This document shows positions 1-7,969 of a stretch of 64,000 bases of DNA, piece by piece (the stretch's first letter is position 1; each line of letters starts with the position of its first letter). The position numbers and the translations under genes were made by a program. This DNA comes from Verrucomicrobiales bacterium. GTDB taxonomy: Bacteria > Verrucomicrobiota > Verrucomicrobiia > Verrucomicrobiales > DEV007. The stretch is from contig JARGPJ010000003.1 of NCBI GenBank assembly GCA_029212615.1, forward strand, positions 62,001 through 126,000. Direction: 5' to 3'. The notes under the pieces were generated by a model, which saw only the letters and a program-made list of their open reading frames with translations, made no database searches and was not told where the DNA came from.

Positions 1-1135
1 CTTTCCACACTCGTCCTTCGCCATGGACGGGGTAGTTTCTGAGCACCCAGTCGGTGATGTAGAGCTCGGTGCCGTCAGCATTGTAGGAAAAGTGTACGGG
101 ACGGAACTGATTGGAGCCTCCGAGAAAAAGATTTCTTGAGGCGCTGAAACTGCGTCCATCGGGCTCGAGCGCGTGACGGTAGACCCGGTTGTCGGCCCAG
201 GAGGCGACGAGTAACTCTCCGGATCCGAAAGGGATCACGCCACAGGCGCCTTCACCGATTGGGGCGACCATGCCGAGTGTTCCCGGAAATTCTCCGGTCC
301 AGGTTTGGAGGGGGTGTCGTCCGGAACGACCGTAGCGAAATTCGAATCCGAAGTCGGCGCCTTTAACGATGTGGAGGAGGCGGTTGGGAGGACTGCCTCC
401 AGGGTCATTGTCAGTCGCGAAGAGATTACCGGCGAGGTCGAAGCTCATTCCGAAAGGATTCCAGTGTCCGGTGGAAAGCTTCTCCAATTCCGATCCATCA
501 AGACGGCACCGATAGGTAGAGCCCCCTTCCCCGCCTCCCGAGAGGCGGGTGTCGTCTGTGCCGATGAAGGTGTAGTCAAAGCCCAGGTTCTCTCCGAATC
601 CGAAATAGAGCCAGGTCGGGTCATGAGGGTTGATCGCCAGTCCGCCGACGCCATCATGCGGATAATCGCATTCGGTATCACAATGAACGATGATCTCGGG
701 GTCTCCGGCTGCGACCTCGAGGTTCGCGGCATCGGGGAAGCGAAAGACATCCCATCGGGTTGTCGCGTAGAGGCTTCCATCGGTTGCGAAGAGAAGGTCG
801 GTGCTGGTCTCGAAGCCTTCGTAGAAAATGGAGCGTTTGTCATGGACGCCGTCCCCGTCGGTGTCTTCAAAGGTGTAGATTCGATCGGTTTCCGGTCCTT
901 CGTATTCTTCCGGGCGATGGTGCGTGTGGTTTTCCTGAACAAAGATCCGTCCATCCGGCGCGACGGCGATCCCGGTGGGGGTGACAATGTCAGGACTTTC
1001 CGCGAACAGAGTGACAGCTTCGATATTCGGATGATGAATCGTGAGATCCTCGGCGTGGGTGAACAAGGCACAGGTTCCCGCTGAGGCGATCAGGGCTGGA
1101 GAGAAAATCAATCGTTGGATGGATGGCAGCTTCAT
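1..1135 (-). CDS. Secreted PVC-type membrane-bound dehydrogenase (quinoprotein glucose dehydrogenase-like propeller), 3' end cut by window
   Basis: The reading frame is open from an ATG at 1135 (minus strand) to the window edge, giving at least 378 residues with no stop. The first 25 residues form a signal peptide ending near an Ala-Glu. The rest shows blades typical of soluble glucose/sorbosone dehydrogenase propellers as found in Planctomycetes and Verrucomicrobia: PTGIAVAPDGRIFV, an acidic DTDGDG loop of calcium-binding type, GLAINPHDPTWLYFGFGEN, HWNPFGMSFD and NPF/NDPGG motifs. It probably acts in the periplasm on a sugar or alcohol substrate. The middle domain of the large protein at 51157-54357 is of the same kind. 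Substrate and cofactor cannot be read from the sequence, and any C-terminal heme or copper domain would lie outside the window. Confidence 0.75.
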   Translation of the reverse strand, partial: MKLPSIQRLIFSPALIASAGTCALFTHAEDLTIHHPNIEAVTLFAESPDIVTPTGIAVAPDGRIFVQENHTHHRPEEYEGPETDRIYTFEDTDGDGVHDKRSIFYEGFETSTDLLFATDGSLYATTRWDVFRFPDAANLEVAAGDPEIIVHCDTECDYPHDGVGGLAINPHDPTWLYFGFGENLGFDYTFIGTDDTRLSGGGEGGSTYRCRLDGSELEKLSTGHWNPFGMSFDLAGNLFATDNDPGGSPPNRLLHIVKGADFGFEFRYGRSGRHPLQTWTGEFPGTLGMVAPIGEGACGVIPFGSGELLVASWADNRVYRHALEPDGRSFSASRNLFLGGSNQFRPVHFSYNADGTELYITDWVLRNYPVHGEGRVWK

Positions 1136-1682
1136 GAGAAAGGAGATTTCGGGCTGACCATAGGCAATTAAAGGCGGGGCGAACAGTCCCTCAATCCGGT
1201 CACATTTCCTGCTTTCCATGAATTCTTTAATCATGTTGCCGTGGCTCATGTTATTTCGAAGTTATTTTCAGTTACAGGGATTCTGCGCGCTCGTCCTGGT
1301 CGTGTTTTGCAGTTTCTGTTTCTCTCCGGAATTGTTCTCAGAAGAGGAAGGTGTCAAAACGCAGAACTGCCCCCCCTCCTACCCGGGGCGATCCGCGATG
1401 ACCGAACGTTGGGGTTGAAAAAGCGAATTCCTAGCAGTCACCCGACCGAGCCCTAGGGACTCGGCTACAGGCTGGCGCTGCATTGGGACTCCGATAATGC
1501 AGGGCAACTGTAGTGCTTTCCAATAGTCCGGTCGCGGGGCCAGCACGTCGAGATTTCGACGTGAGGCGCTCCCGACGCCCACGGGCGCCGGGAGCTCTCA
1601 AAGGCCTCGATGGTACCCTCTGTCGACTCAGCTAAATGGGCGCAACGGACGATACCATTGTGAAATACGATTGTCTTTCCGA
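1136..1682. other. Intergenic region with a run of strong hairpins
   Basis: No convincing gene is seen: the short open frames here lack codon bias or recognisable domains. Between 1446 and 1595 four adjacent inverted repeats occur. They are 1446-1450 with 1460-1464; 1465-1470 with 1508-1513, enclosing 1478-1483 with 1497-1502; an 8-bp perfect stem 1544-1551 with 1556-1563 around a GATT loop; and 1568-1580 with 1583-1595, a 12-bp GC stem with one mismatch. This density of structure suggests an interspersed palindromic repeat or a structured RNA. Confidence 0.6.
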
Positions 1683-2810
1683 TTACCGTTTGGCTTCCAG
1701 GATCAGGTTGAAGGGCGTTTCAGCCACGCGTTGGAGGCTAGGAAAACCGGCCTCCCGGGCGACTCCTCGCAATCTTGCTTCACCCGCCTGAGCACCCAGA
1801 GCCGCTCCGACTTCCTGACTGCGTGAGCCCGGTGTGCAAACCATGGTCGAAAACGCGTAGTAGAGTCTTCCTACGGGATTGAGATTGTCCTCGAGCTTGT
1901 CTCCGGCCATCGGCTCCACCAACATCAGGCTTCCATCTGGTTTGAGCGTTTCGAATATATGTTGGCAAGCGCCAACAGGGTCACCCATGTCATGCAAAGC
2001 GTCAAAGATGGTGACGAGATCATACTTCCCGTTACCGGGAAAACCCTTCGCTGTCGCCAACTCAAACCTCACATTGTTCAACCCTTGATCTGCGGCATGG
2101 CGCCGGGCGTGCTCCAGCGATCCCTCATGCAAGTCGAACCCGACAAATTGCGTCTTGGGAAATGCTTTTGCCAGGATCAGCGTCGATGCGCCGTATCCGC
2201 ATCCAACGTCGGCTACGTGGGCGTTGCCGTTCGCGAGCTTTTCTTCCACTCCATCCAAAGCAGGAATCCAGGACCCCACGAGGTTGGCTGCGTAACCTGG
2301 ACGAAAGAACTTTTCCGTTCCACAAAACAGACAATCGTGATGATCTCCCCACGGAATTCCGTTGCCGGATTGAAACGCTTTAGCAACCTTGGGCTCGTCA
2401 TGATAGGTGGACGCGAGCGCATAGTATCCACCCGTCATGGCCACAGGGCTGTCTGGATCAGCAAAGACGGCGACCTGTTCCGGCTTCATGAAAAACTCTT
2501 CCGTGCCGGGATCGTATTCAACATATCCGGATGCCGCCTGATTCGAGAGCCATTCGCGCAAATAGCGCTCATCAAGACCGGTTTCTTTTGCCAGTCCTTT
2601 TGAAGTCAGTCGACCCGACTTTGCCAATGAGCGATAGATCCCAAGTCGGTCCCCGAGGAGCACGAGGGCACCGCTGGCGGCAGCCCCCATGTCACCGAGA
2701 ATGGAATGAACGAGGCTCATGAGAGACTCTTCTTTGATCTGATTACGGTAGCCCTCGAGCCAATCGATTGCGCTCTCGGTTTCGTTTGATGATGTCATTA
2801 TTGCTTTCAT
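1683..2810 (-). CDS. SAM-dependent methyltransferase with N-terminal winged-helix domain (Rv2258c-like)
   Basis: A class I methyltransferase of 375 residues from the chosen start. An N-terminal helical/winged-helix region (about residues 30-100, including LAKETGLDERYLREWL) resembles the dimerisation domain of O-methyltransferase-like proteins such as the Rv2258c family. The Rossmann core begins with motif I, VADVGCGYGAST, at about residues 199-210, followed by the acidic end of strand 2 (FVGFDL) and a post-motif DLVTIFDALHDMGDP. The frame is open 12 codons further upstream, but that ATG overlaps the palindromic operator at 2846-2861, so the ATG at 2810 is preferred. The substrate is unknown. 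The TetR gene behind it carries the same operator, so the two are probably co-regulated. Confidence 0.85.
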   Translation of the reverse strand: MKAIMTSSNETESAIDWLEGYRNQIKEESLMSLVHSILGDMGAAASGALVLLGDRLGIYRSLAKSGRLTSKGLAKETGLDERYLREWLSNQAASGYVEYDPGTEEFFMKPEQVAVFADPDSPVAMTGGYYALASTYHDEPKVAKAFQSGNGIPWGDHHDCLFCGTEKFFRPGYAANLVGSWIPALDGVEEKLANGNAHVADVGCGYGASTLILAKAFPKTQFVGFDLHEGSLEHARRHAADQGLNNVRFELATAKGFPGNGKYDLVTIFDALHDMGDPVGACQHIFETLKPDGSLMLVEPMAGDKLEDNLNPVGRLYYAFSTMVCTPGSRSQEVGAALGAQAGEARLRGVAREAGFPSLQRVAETPFNLILEAKR

Positions 2811-2844
2811 TTTTTTAGTTTTGGTTTGTTTGGTTCCGGCTAAC

Positions 2845-2862
2845 ATACCGACCGGTTGGTAT
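2845..2862. promoter_or_regulatory. TetR-type palindromic operator before the methyltransferase gene
   Basis: The 18-bp sequence ATACCGACCGGTTGGTAT is an inverted repeat with one G/T mismatch pair across the centre. The 14-bp core recurs at 3566-3579 in front of the TetR gene. Two matching palindromes, one before each of two adjacent genes, one of which encodes a TetR protein, strongly suggest the binding site of that regulator. Confidence 0.8.
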
Positions 2863-2937
2863 GATTTTTGTGTAAAAAAAGGAATTCCTCTGTTTGTGTA
2901 TGAATCTTTAATCTCTCATCGCAAAGATCGAGCAGAA

Positions 2938-3549
2938 CTACTGCACTCGTTCACCAATGGGCTCCCCGATCAGGATTTCTAGATAACGTCGAAAACTGTT
3001 CACAGACCGGGTGATCGGGGTCATCTGCCGATACGCTTTCGCCAGCACGATTGACCCCTCAATCGTAGAGAGAAACCATTCCGCAAGTTCCTCCGCTGAA
3101 GGGACATTCTCCAGCTTACTCTTCTCTACGACCGGCTGAAAGAGATCGGCATGCCCTTCGACAAATCCCCGAAAAATGGTCTCCACACTCTCCTGCATTC
3201 GATCGCTTGTCCCAGCCATGTCCATGGAAAGACTGCCGACAAAACATCCACCGCGCCATAGATCAGGAGCAGAGTCCACCACATGTTGGACATAGACCAA
3301 AGCCGCTTGAGTCGGATCCTCCACTTTCTGGTGTGGGCCGTTCTGCAAGATTTCTGCATTCCTCGAAATCCAACGATCGAGCACCGCAACGCCGAGATCT
3401 TCTTTGGTCTTGAAATGATGATAAAGACTTCCTTTGGTCACCCCGGCATTGTCACATACAGAATCTACCGAAGTTTGGGAGTATCCCTCGGCTAGCATCA
3501 ATGCTTCCGCTGCATTGAGGAGCTTTTCTTTTGCGGTGATTCCAGCCAT
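2938..3549 (-). CDS. TetR/AcrR family transcriptional repressor
   Basis: This is a 203-residue protein of usual TetR length. The N-terminal helix-turn-helix lies at about residues 27-46 (TSVDSVCDNAGVTKGSLYHHF), with the family's characteristic GSLYHHFKTKEDL ending. The C-terminal ligand and dimer region contains a WRGGCFVGSLSMDMAG stretch similar to other short-chain inducer-binding TetR proteins. The frame is open further upstream to 3744, but the ATG at 3549 gives the normal family N terminus and leaves the palindrome at 3566-3579 in the leader. The methyltransferase gene lies downstream on the same strand with its own copy of the palindrome, so autoregulation plus control of that gene is likely. 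The inducer is unknown. Confidence 0.9.
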   Translation of the reverse strand: MAGITAKEKLLNAAEALMLAEGYSQTSVDSVCDNAGVTKGSLYHHFKTKEDLGVAVLDRWISRNAEILQNGPHQKVEDPTQAALVYVQHVVDSAPDLWRGGCFVGSLSMDMAGTSDRMQESVETIFRGFVEGHADLFQPVVEKSKLENVPSAEELAEWFLSTIEGSIVLAKAYRQMTPITRSVNSFRRYLEILIGEPIGERVQ

Positions 3550-3565
3550 ATTGAAATACCAATAA

Positions 3566-3579
3566 ACCGACCGGTTGGT
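3566..3579. promoter_or_regulatory. Second TetR-type operator, upstream of the tetR gene
   Basis: ACCGACCGGTTGGT, identical to the core of the site at 2845-2862, lies 17 bp before the TetR start codon. This is the expected position for autoregulation. Confidence 0.8.
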
Positions 3580-3751
3580 ATGGTCAAGGGGTTTTGTCAA
3601 AATTTGACGCGGAGGAGCTGCATTTGTCTGACGAATGAAATCGTTCTCAAATAGCAAAACAATGCATTTTTCGCAATTCCAGGGTCTGTCCCTAAGCCCA
3701 ATTAGATTTGCGTGGGAAACATTGGGCCGATTAGACGGAATCAACTAATGA

Positions 3752-3883
3752 CCTGTCCATTGGGGAAACTCGCATATAGGATGGAAGGGGCAGGACATCA
3801 ACCCCGCTCCCGGAGCGGCGACGGCTGAAGGATTCCCCACCTCGATGGAAGTGGATTATGTAAGAGTGTGGGAGCGTAAGTAG
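3752..3883 (+). pseudogene. C-terminal remnant of a GH16-like (laminarinase-fold) glycoside hydrolase
   Basis: After a stop at 3749-3751 the frame encodes 43 residues ending in FPTSMEVDYVRVWERK. A phrase of the form F-P-x-x-M-x-V-D-Y-V-R-V-W/Y is the usual C-terminal strand of family 16 glycoside hydrolases and related lectin-fold enzymes. The preceding GWKGQDINPAPG also fits the segment just before it in that family. No upstream part of the gene is present, so this is a decayed tail and not a gene. The assignment rests on one short motif. Confidence 0.6.
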
Positions 3884-3969
3884 GATTGCCTGATCTCCTT
3901 TTTACCTCACAGAAACAACGGCCTCGATCTTGTTCTTGCGAACGCTTCTAACTTAACTCACCTTCCCGG

Positions 3970-5097
3970 ATGGGTCAGACTAAGATTCAGTGCTTGCCCT
4001 ACGATCAGTGGGAGCCGAATTCGATCACCTGGGTCGTGACTTCGCATGATAACGAGGCACTCGGTAGAGAGTTTGATCTGCGGATCCGGACGCGGGTTGA
4101 AGTGAAGCGATCAGGAGGGAATGATGTGTCGGACACTGCCTTTGATGAGAGTTTCATTCTAAAACGCAGTCAGAAGTTCTCCGTTTCATTCAAGGACCTG
4201 AAGGCTCTGCCCTTTCAAGGCGACGCCGTTACTATCTCCATCGAAGCACGATTGAAGGGGAATGGCAGCAACGGGCGCATCAAAGAAACTGTGGTTCTGA
4301 GTGAACCCGTTTTCAAGAGGAGGAAATCAAAGATCGACACCGCTCAGCTCATCGAGCCGAAGGACGTTTTTTGTTTTAAGAAGAATCTAAAGGCGCTCTC
4401 CTTTCATCAACAGATCGTAACGGTTCTACTCGCCATTGTCGCGTTGATTGTCTGTGGCATTGCTATAGCGCTCGGAGTGCACGACCAGATGGCAGGAAAT
4501 GGTCAGGAGATATTTATACCGAAAGTAAACAGTGATGGCGAGGGGCAAAGCCCCTTGATGGCCGCTCTCGCCGCGAGTGGTGGCGTCGGCGCTTTCTTCT
4601 GGTTTCTGATTCGGAAGCAGTTGCGCAAATACATGACCTTTGTCGAAAAACCGATTCGAGGCGGAATCACTCCCGGTCTTGTCTTCAGGGCTGGAAGCCT
4701 CTTCAAGGGAAAAGCCCGCATCGACCTGCACAACATCACCCTTCGCGTAGTGGCGTGCAATCAGGAGTGTGGCACCTATACGACCGGATCGGGATCAAAC
4801 CGACGCACTCACACATTTCGCACCCCTTTTCTTGGCCTCCTCCTTTATGAAGAGAAAATCGATTTGATCAAAAAGGGCGATGAGGTTGAACGCTGGTTTC
4901 CCGGTGAAGTCTACTTTGATACTATCTACGAAGCGCTCCTGCCTCCAATGATGGTTACAGGCAGCCATGGTGTGGGTGTGCACTGGGAAGTGCAGCTGAT
5001 TCATGATGAACTGGTAGATCAGGAGATCAAAGGGAACATCGATGGTCTCGTCATTCAAGACTTTCTCGACCGTGAAAACGAACTCGCCGTTTCATGA
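3970..5097 (+). CDS. Two-pass membrane protein of unknown function
   Basis: A 375-residue protein with no family I recognise. Residues 1-115 look like a beta-sandwich-type domain with alternating hydrophobic strands. Two membrane segments follow at about 149-170 and 196-214, with a short polar loop between. Residues 230-375 form a second strand-rich domain containing a Cys pair (ACNQECGTY) and the phrase VHWEVQLIHDELVDQ. The two soluble domains flanking a hairpin anchor resemble bacterial arrestin-like membrane proteins only in general layout, so that is a guess. The gene overlaps the next by 26 or 56 bases depending on the start used there, suggesting the two form a unit. Confidence 0.7.
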   Translation: MGQTKIQCLPYDQWEPNSITWVVTSHDNEALGREFDLRIRTRVEVKRSGGNDVSDTAFDESFILKRSQKFSVSFKDLKALPFQGDAVTISIEARLKGNGSNGRIKETVVLSEPVFKRRKSKIDTAQLIEPKDVFCFKKNLKALSFHQQIVTVLLAIVALIVCGIAIALGVHDQMAGNGQEIFIPKVNSDGEGQSPLMAALAASGGVGAFFWFLIRKQLRKYMTFVEKPIRGGITPGLVFRAGSLFKGKARIDLHNITLRVVACNQECGTYTTGSGSNRRTHTFRTPFLGLLLYEEKIDLIKKGDEVERWFPGEVYFDTIYEALLPPMMVTGSHGVGVHWEVQLIHDELVDQEIKGNIDGLVIQDFLDRENELAVS

Positions 5098-5584
5098 TTT
5101 TCACGGCCTCGGTCGCGTGAGATTTGATCGACCTCGCTGCATTGTCCTTTGCGGCGTGAGTGGTGCCGGGAAGTCGACCGCGATCCAGTGGCTGCAGGAG
5201 CGACACGGTGGCGGCCGCTTTCAGGTGATCGATGAAGTTCGTTCGATCGCAGAATTGAGAGTCGCTGTTCGAAAAGTGAAAGCTGATTCATCTATCCTCA
5301 TCGCGAGTCATGCCTTTCCTCTCGCCCATCGTTTCATTCGTTCATGGCGGATGCCTCAGGAGATATTTGTGATGGATCGCAACCGTGGCCAGATCGAAGC
5401 CTGGCTGATGGGGCGAGGGATACGTTTTTCGCCGGAGGCAGTGAGCCGTTTTCTGAAAACCTATCGGGCAAGCTTCGTTGATTTGGAGATTATCGTGGCT
5501 GCCTTTCCTTCCGATCATTTTGATGAATCTCTTCATCAGTTTGAGAAGCAGCGCACCGTGACACGGACTCCTGAGGAACAATAG
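5072..5584 (+). CDS. Small P-loop NTPase/kinase-like protein
   Basis: The protein has a clear Walker A motif, GVSGAGKST, close to its N terminus, preceded by the hydrophobic strand CIVLC. A plausible Walker B-like strand is SSILIASHAF. At about 170 residues it has the size of nucleotide kinases or P-loop phosphotransferases, but no lid or base-binding signature is recognisable. A GTG at 5072 is taken as start; an ATG at 5042 in the same frame would lengthen it by 10 residues and increase the overlap with the upstream membrane protein gene. The overlap suggests translational coupling. Confidence 0.65.
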   Translation: MKTNSPFHDFHGLGRVRFDRPRCIVLCGVSGAGKSTAIQWLQERHGGGRFQVIDEVRSIAELRVAVRKVKADSSILIASHAFPLAHRFIRSWRMPQEIFVMDRNRGQIEAWLMGRGIRFSPEAVSRFLKTYRASFVDLEIIVAAFPSDHFDESLHQFEKQRTVTRTPEEQ

Positions 5585-5735
5585 CTATTGAATGAATCGA
5601 CCATAAGATGGCAAAAGTTACAAAAGCTGACCCTGTGGAAATCGGCCTCAGAGTGGCCATCTCGCTCCGGGAGCTGTTCTCCGCCTATCCGCCCTAAGCT
5701 CATTCCCGCCTTCCACAGTAGCGCCAGCCGCACCC
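5585..5735. other. Short intergenic stretch without a recognised gene
   Basis: A 29-codon open frame starts at 5608 (beginning MAKVTKADPVEIGLR) and stops at 5697. It reads like a truncated gene start but is too short to assign. Confidence 0.3.
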
Positions 5736-6067
5736 TCACCCCGCCGGCCTATCCTTCATCGGACTGTGCCCATGTACATTCTTATACTGATTGGAAAACT
5801 GAAACACAGTCTCAAACTGCATGAGGTCGGCGACTTCTCCGACTCGTAAGCCTTCGGTTTGGAGTATCTTCCGTGCGTAGCGCATCCGCTCGCGCATGAG
5901 GTATTCTTTCGGGGCGGTCGCTGCTTTTTTTCTGAAAGAGACGACGGAAGTGGAGAAATGAAAGTCCTGCCTCTTCGGCGAGGTCGGAGATTTTGAGAGG
6001 GCACAGGGGGAGAAAGGGTGAAACCTTGTCTTCATGAAGATATTCGGCCTTGAAAACGAGCTGGGCT
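5736..6067 (-). pseudogene. Frameshifted C-terminal half of an AraC/XylR-family regulator
   Basis: Two overlapping frames together encode an AraC-type DNA-binding domain. The first reads LKISDLAEEAGLSFLHFRRLF, the first helix-turn-helix. After a run of seven A (T at 5925-5931 on the plus strand) the frame shifts and continues as APKEYLMRERMRYARKIL, then the second helix-turn-helix GLRVGEVADLMQFETVFQFS, and the usual end HGHSPMKDR. An in-frame TGA just upstream (about 6068-6070) removes the ligand-binding half. The gene is therefore both truncated and frameshifted. A sequencing error at the homopolymer could explain the shift but not the upstream stop. Confidence 0.8.
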
Positions 6068-6136
6068 CAAGACCGTGAGCCGCGGATCCTGGAAGCTTTC
6101 AGAAAGCAAAACACCCTCAATTTGTCGATAATAAGG

Positions 6137-6209
<73 letters not shown>

Positions 6210-6514
6210 TTATTTCCCGCGTGGGAGTCGGGAGATTCGCCTCATTTTCCTTTCAGGGCAAGGAATTTGCGGGACGGATTACCTGTCTGGCTCTGCGGTG
6301 TTTTCGAGCGCGGTTTCAGGCCCCAATCCAGTTTTGTCACCCGAAAAGGTAACCTGGCGCTCATTTCCAACAGTCCTGCTCACTCCATCTTCGCTCCGCC
6401 CCCCTGTCTGATAGAGACCTTTTTCGAAAAACCTTGATACGGGCACTTCAAATCAGTTCAATTGGCAGGCAGGAATTGATCACCCGAACCCGACTTCTTT
6501 TTCACGATTCCCTG
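6210..6514. other. Gene-free region between the tRNA and the LRR gene
   Basis: About 305 bases with no credible coding frame. It must contain the tRNA promoter (minus strand) and the promoter of the LRR gene (plus strand), but I could not identify either with confidence. Confidence 0.4.
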
Positions 6515-7963
6515 ATGAGGCACCGAGCATTCATACGCCGCGTTTCAACCGGCATCTCGAAGCTAGTGCTCTGTCTTCTTTTCAGCCTGACCAGTTGCCG
6601 CCAATCCCGGGATCTGTCCGACTGGATCGGATCAGAGAAGCTGGACCCGGAGGACTCGTCAGCGCTCCAGGAATGGATCTCCGCAAATGGCTTTCAAGCT
6701 TCTGATTTCGAGGTGGTTGACACCGCAGCGAAACGCTCGGAAAACAGTGTCCAGATCGATAGCAGTCAGATCCTGAAGCTCCGGGCGACCGGAGTAAGAA
6801 CGCTTACCGGCCTGCTTAACCTGACTCGCATTCACACCCTCGAGTTGAGTGAGTATACCGGCGACAATCTAAGCGGCTGCCCATTGGGCCTGACATTTCT
6901 ACAACTCTACGGTGGAAATCTCAGCTCTTTGCACGGCCTCGAAAGCTGCCATGGTCTGGTCTCACTCAGTATCATGCAAACCTCTCTTCCTCACCTCAAC
7001 CACATTGAGGGGCTTCCGGCACTGACAGAACTGACGGTCAACGGCCTCCCATGGACCGAAGCAACCATTCCACCGCTACCGGCGCTTACCCGACTCGACT
7101 TGAGCGACAACAGGCTCACTGCTGTGCATGGGCTCCAAGGCTTGCCGAAACTGAAATCTCTCTTTCTCCGGGGCAACCATCTTGAATCACTATCCGGCCT
7201 CAATGAGTTGCCATCCCTGCAACGCGTGAACCTGAATGGCAACCGTTTTACCGATATCTCCCGAGTCAGCCCGGGCAAGTCTGTGGAGAAACTGGAAATC
7301 AAAGACAATCCAATCCGGGACCTCAGCCCGCTGGAGGAATGGAGCGGCCTGAAATCGCTCGTGTTTGAGGGCGACGCCGAAACCATCATTCCAGAGACCG
7401 TGGCAAACCTTTCCGGCTCCGGACGTCAGCCTTCCGGTCCTGCAGATCAAAAGGCAGAGGCACGCCGCCTGAAAACAGCCTACCTCGAAAAAGTAAACTT
7501 CGTGGAGAAACTCCCCCGTCAGCCCGGAGGCTCGGTCCGCAGGATGAAATCAACACTCAAGAGTTCCTTTTCATCCTTCGGACCAGTCCGAATTTCAGGT
7601 AGCATCGACATTGAACAACTGCGGGGTCTCTCACGACTCAAGGTGGCAAGCACCTCAAACCCTCTCTACATCAGCCGGGAGGTAAAAGTCGAAGGGACAG
7701 TTTCCGTAAAGGCCGGACGCCTCGAAGTCTACAGCCCGGTAGAGATCAATTTTTACGATCTGGCCGCCCCCTTCGTCGCCAATCCGACATTCGCCGATAC
7801 GGGGGCGAACGATCTCAATCTAAAAGGCTGGATCATTACGGATATTCCTCCCGGCACCGTCCATCCCTTCACCGCCAACCTTCTCCCAATGGGGAATGAC
7901 TTCACGCTCCTGCTATCTGCTCAGCATGGTGATGTCTCGGGAGTGGAGATAACACTCAAATAG
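6515..7963 (+). CDS. Leucine-rich-repeat lipoprotein
   Basis: 482 residues from the ATG chosen because it is followed directly by a lipoprotein signal (VLCLLFSLTSC, lipidated Cys at about residue 26); a TTG at 6434 is also in frame but would bury the signal. From about residue 80 to 300 there are internalin-like repeats of the L-x-x-L-x-L form, such as LTRLDLSDNRLTAVHGLQGL and LKSLFLRGNHLESLSGLNEL. The C-terminal 180 residues have no recognised domain. It is probably surface or periplasmic and involved in protein binding. The next gene starts 6 bases after its stop, so the two form an operon. Confidence 0.85.
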   Translation: MRHRAFIRRVSTGISKLVLCLLFSLTSCRQSRDLSDWIGSEKLDPEDSSALQEWISANGFQASDFEVVDTAAKRSENSVQIDSSQILKLRATGVRTLTGLLNLTRIHTLELSEYTGDNLSGCPLGLTFLQLYGGNLSSLHGLESCHGLVSLSIMQTSLPHLNHIEGLPALTELTVNGLPWTEATIPPLPALTRLDLSDNRLTAVHGLQGLPKLKSLFLRGNHLESLSGLNELPSLQRVNLNGNRFTDISRVSPGKSVEKLEIKDNPIRDLSPLEEWSGLKSLVFEGDAETIIPETVANLSGSGRQPSGPADQKAEARRLKTAYLEKVNFVEKLPRQPGGSVRRMKSTLKSSFSSFGPVRISGSIDIEQLRGLSRLKVASTSNPLYISREVKVEGTVSVKAGRLEVYSPVEINFYDLAAPFVANPTFADTGANDLNLKGWIITDIPPGTVHPFTANLLPMGNDFTLLLSAQHGDVSGVEITLK

Positions 7964-7969
7964 CCACCC

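Noticed and set aside
305..1084. Long plus-strand open frame of 259 codons
   Set aside because: It is the antisense shadow of the truncated dehydrogenase gene, whose minus-strand translation shows a signal peptide and propeller motifs.
1218..1582. Several short open frames around the structured intergenic region
   Set aside because: They overlap each other in different frames, show no domain, and cross the inverted repeats.
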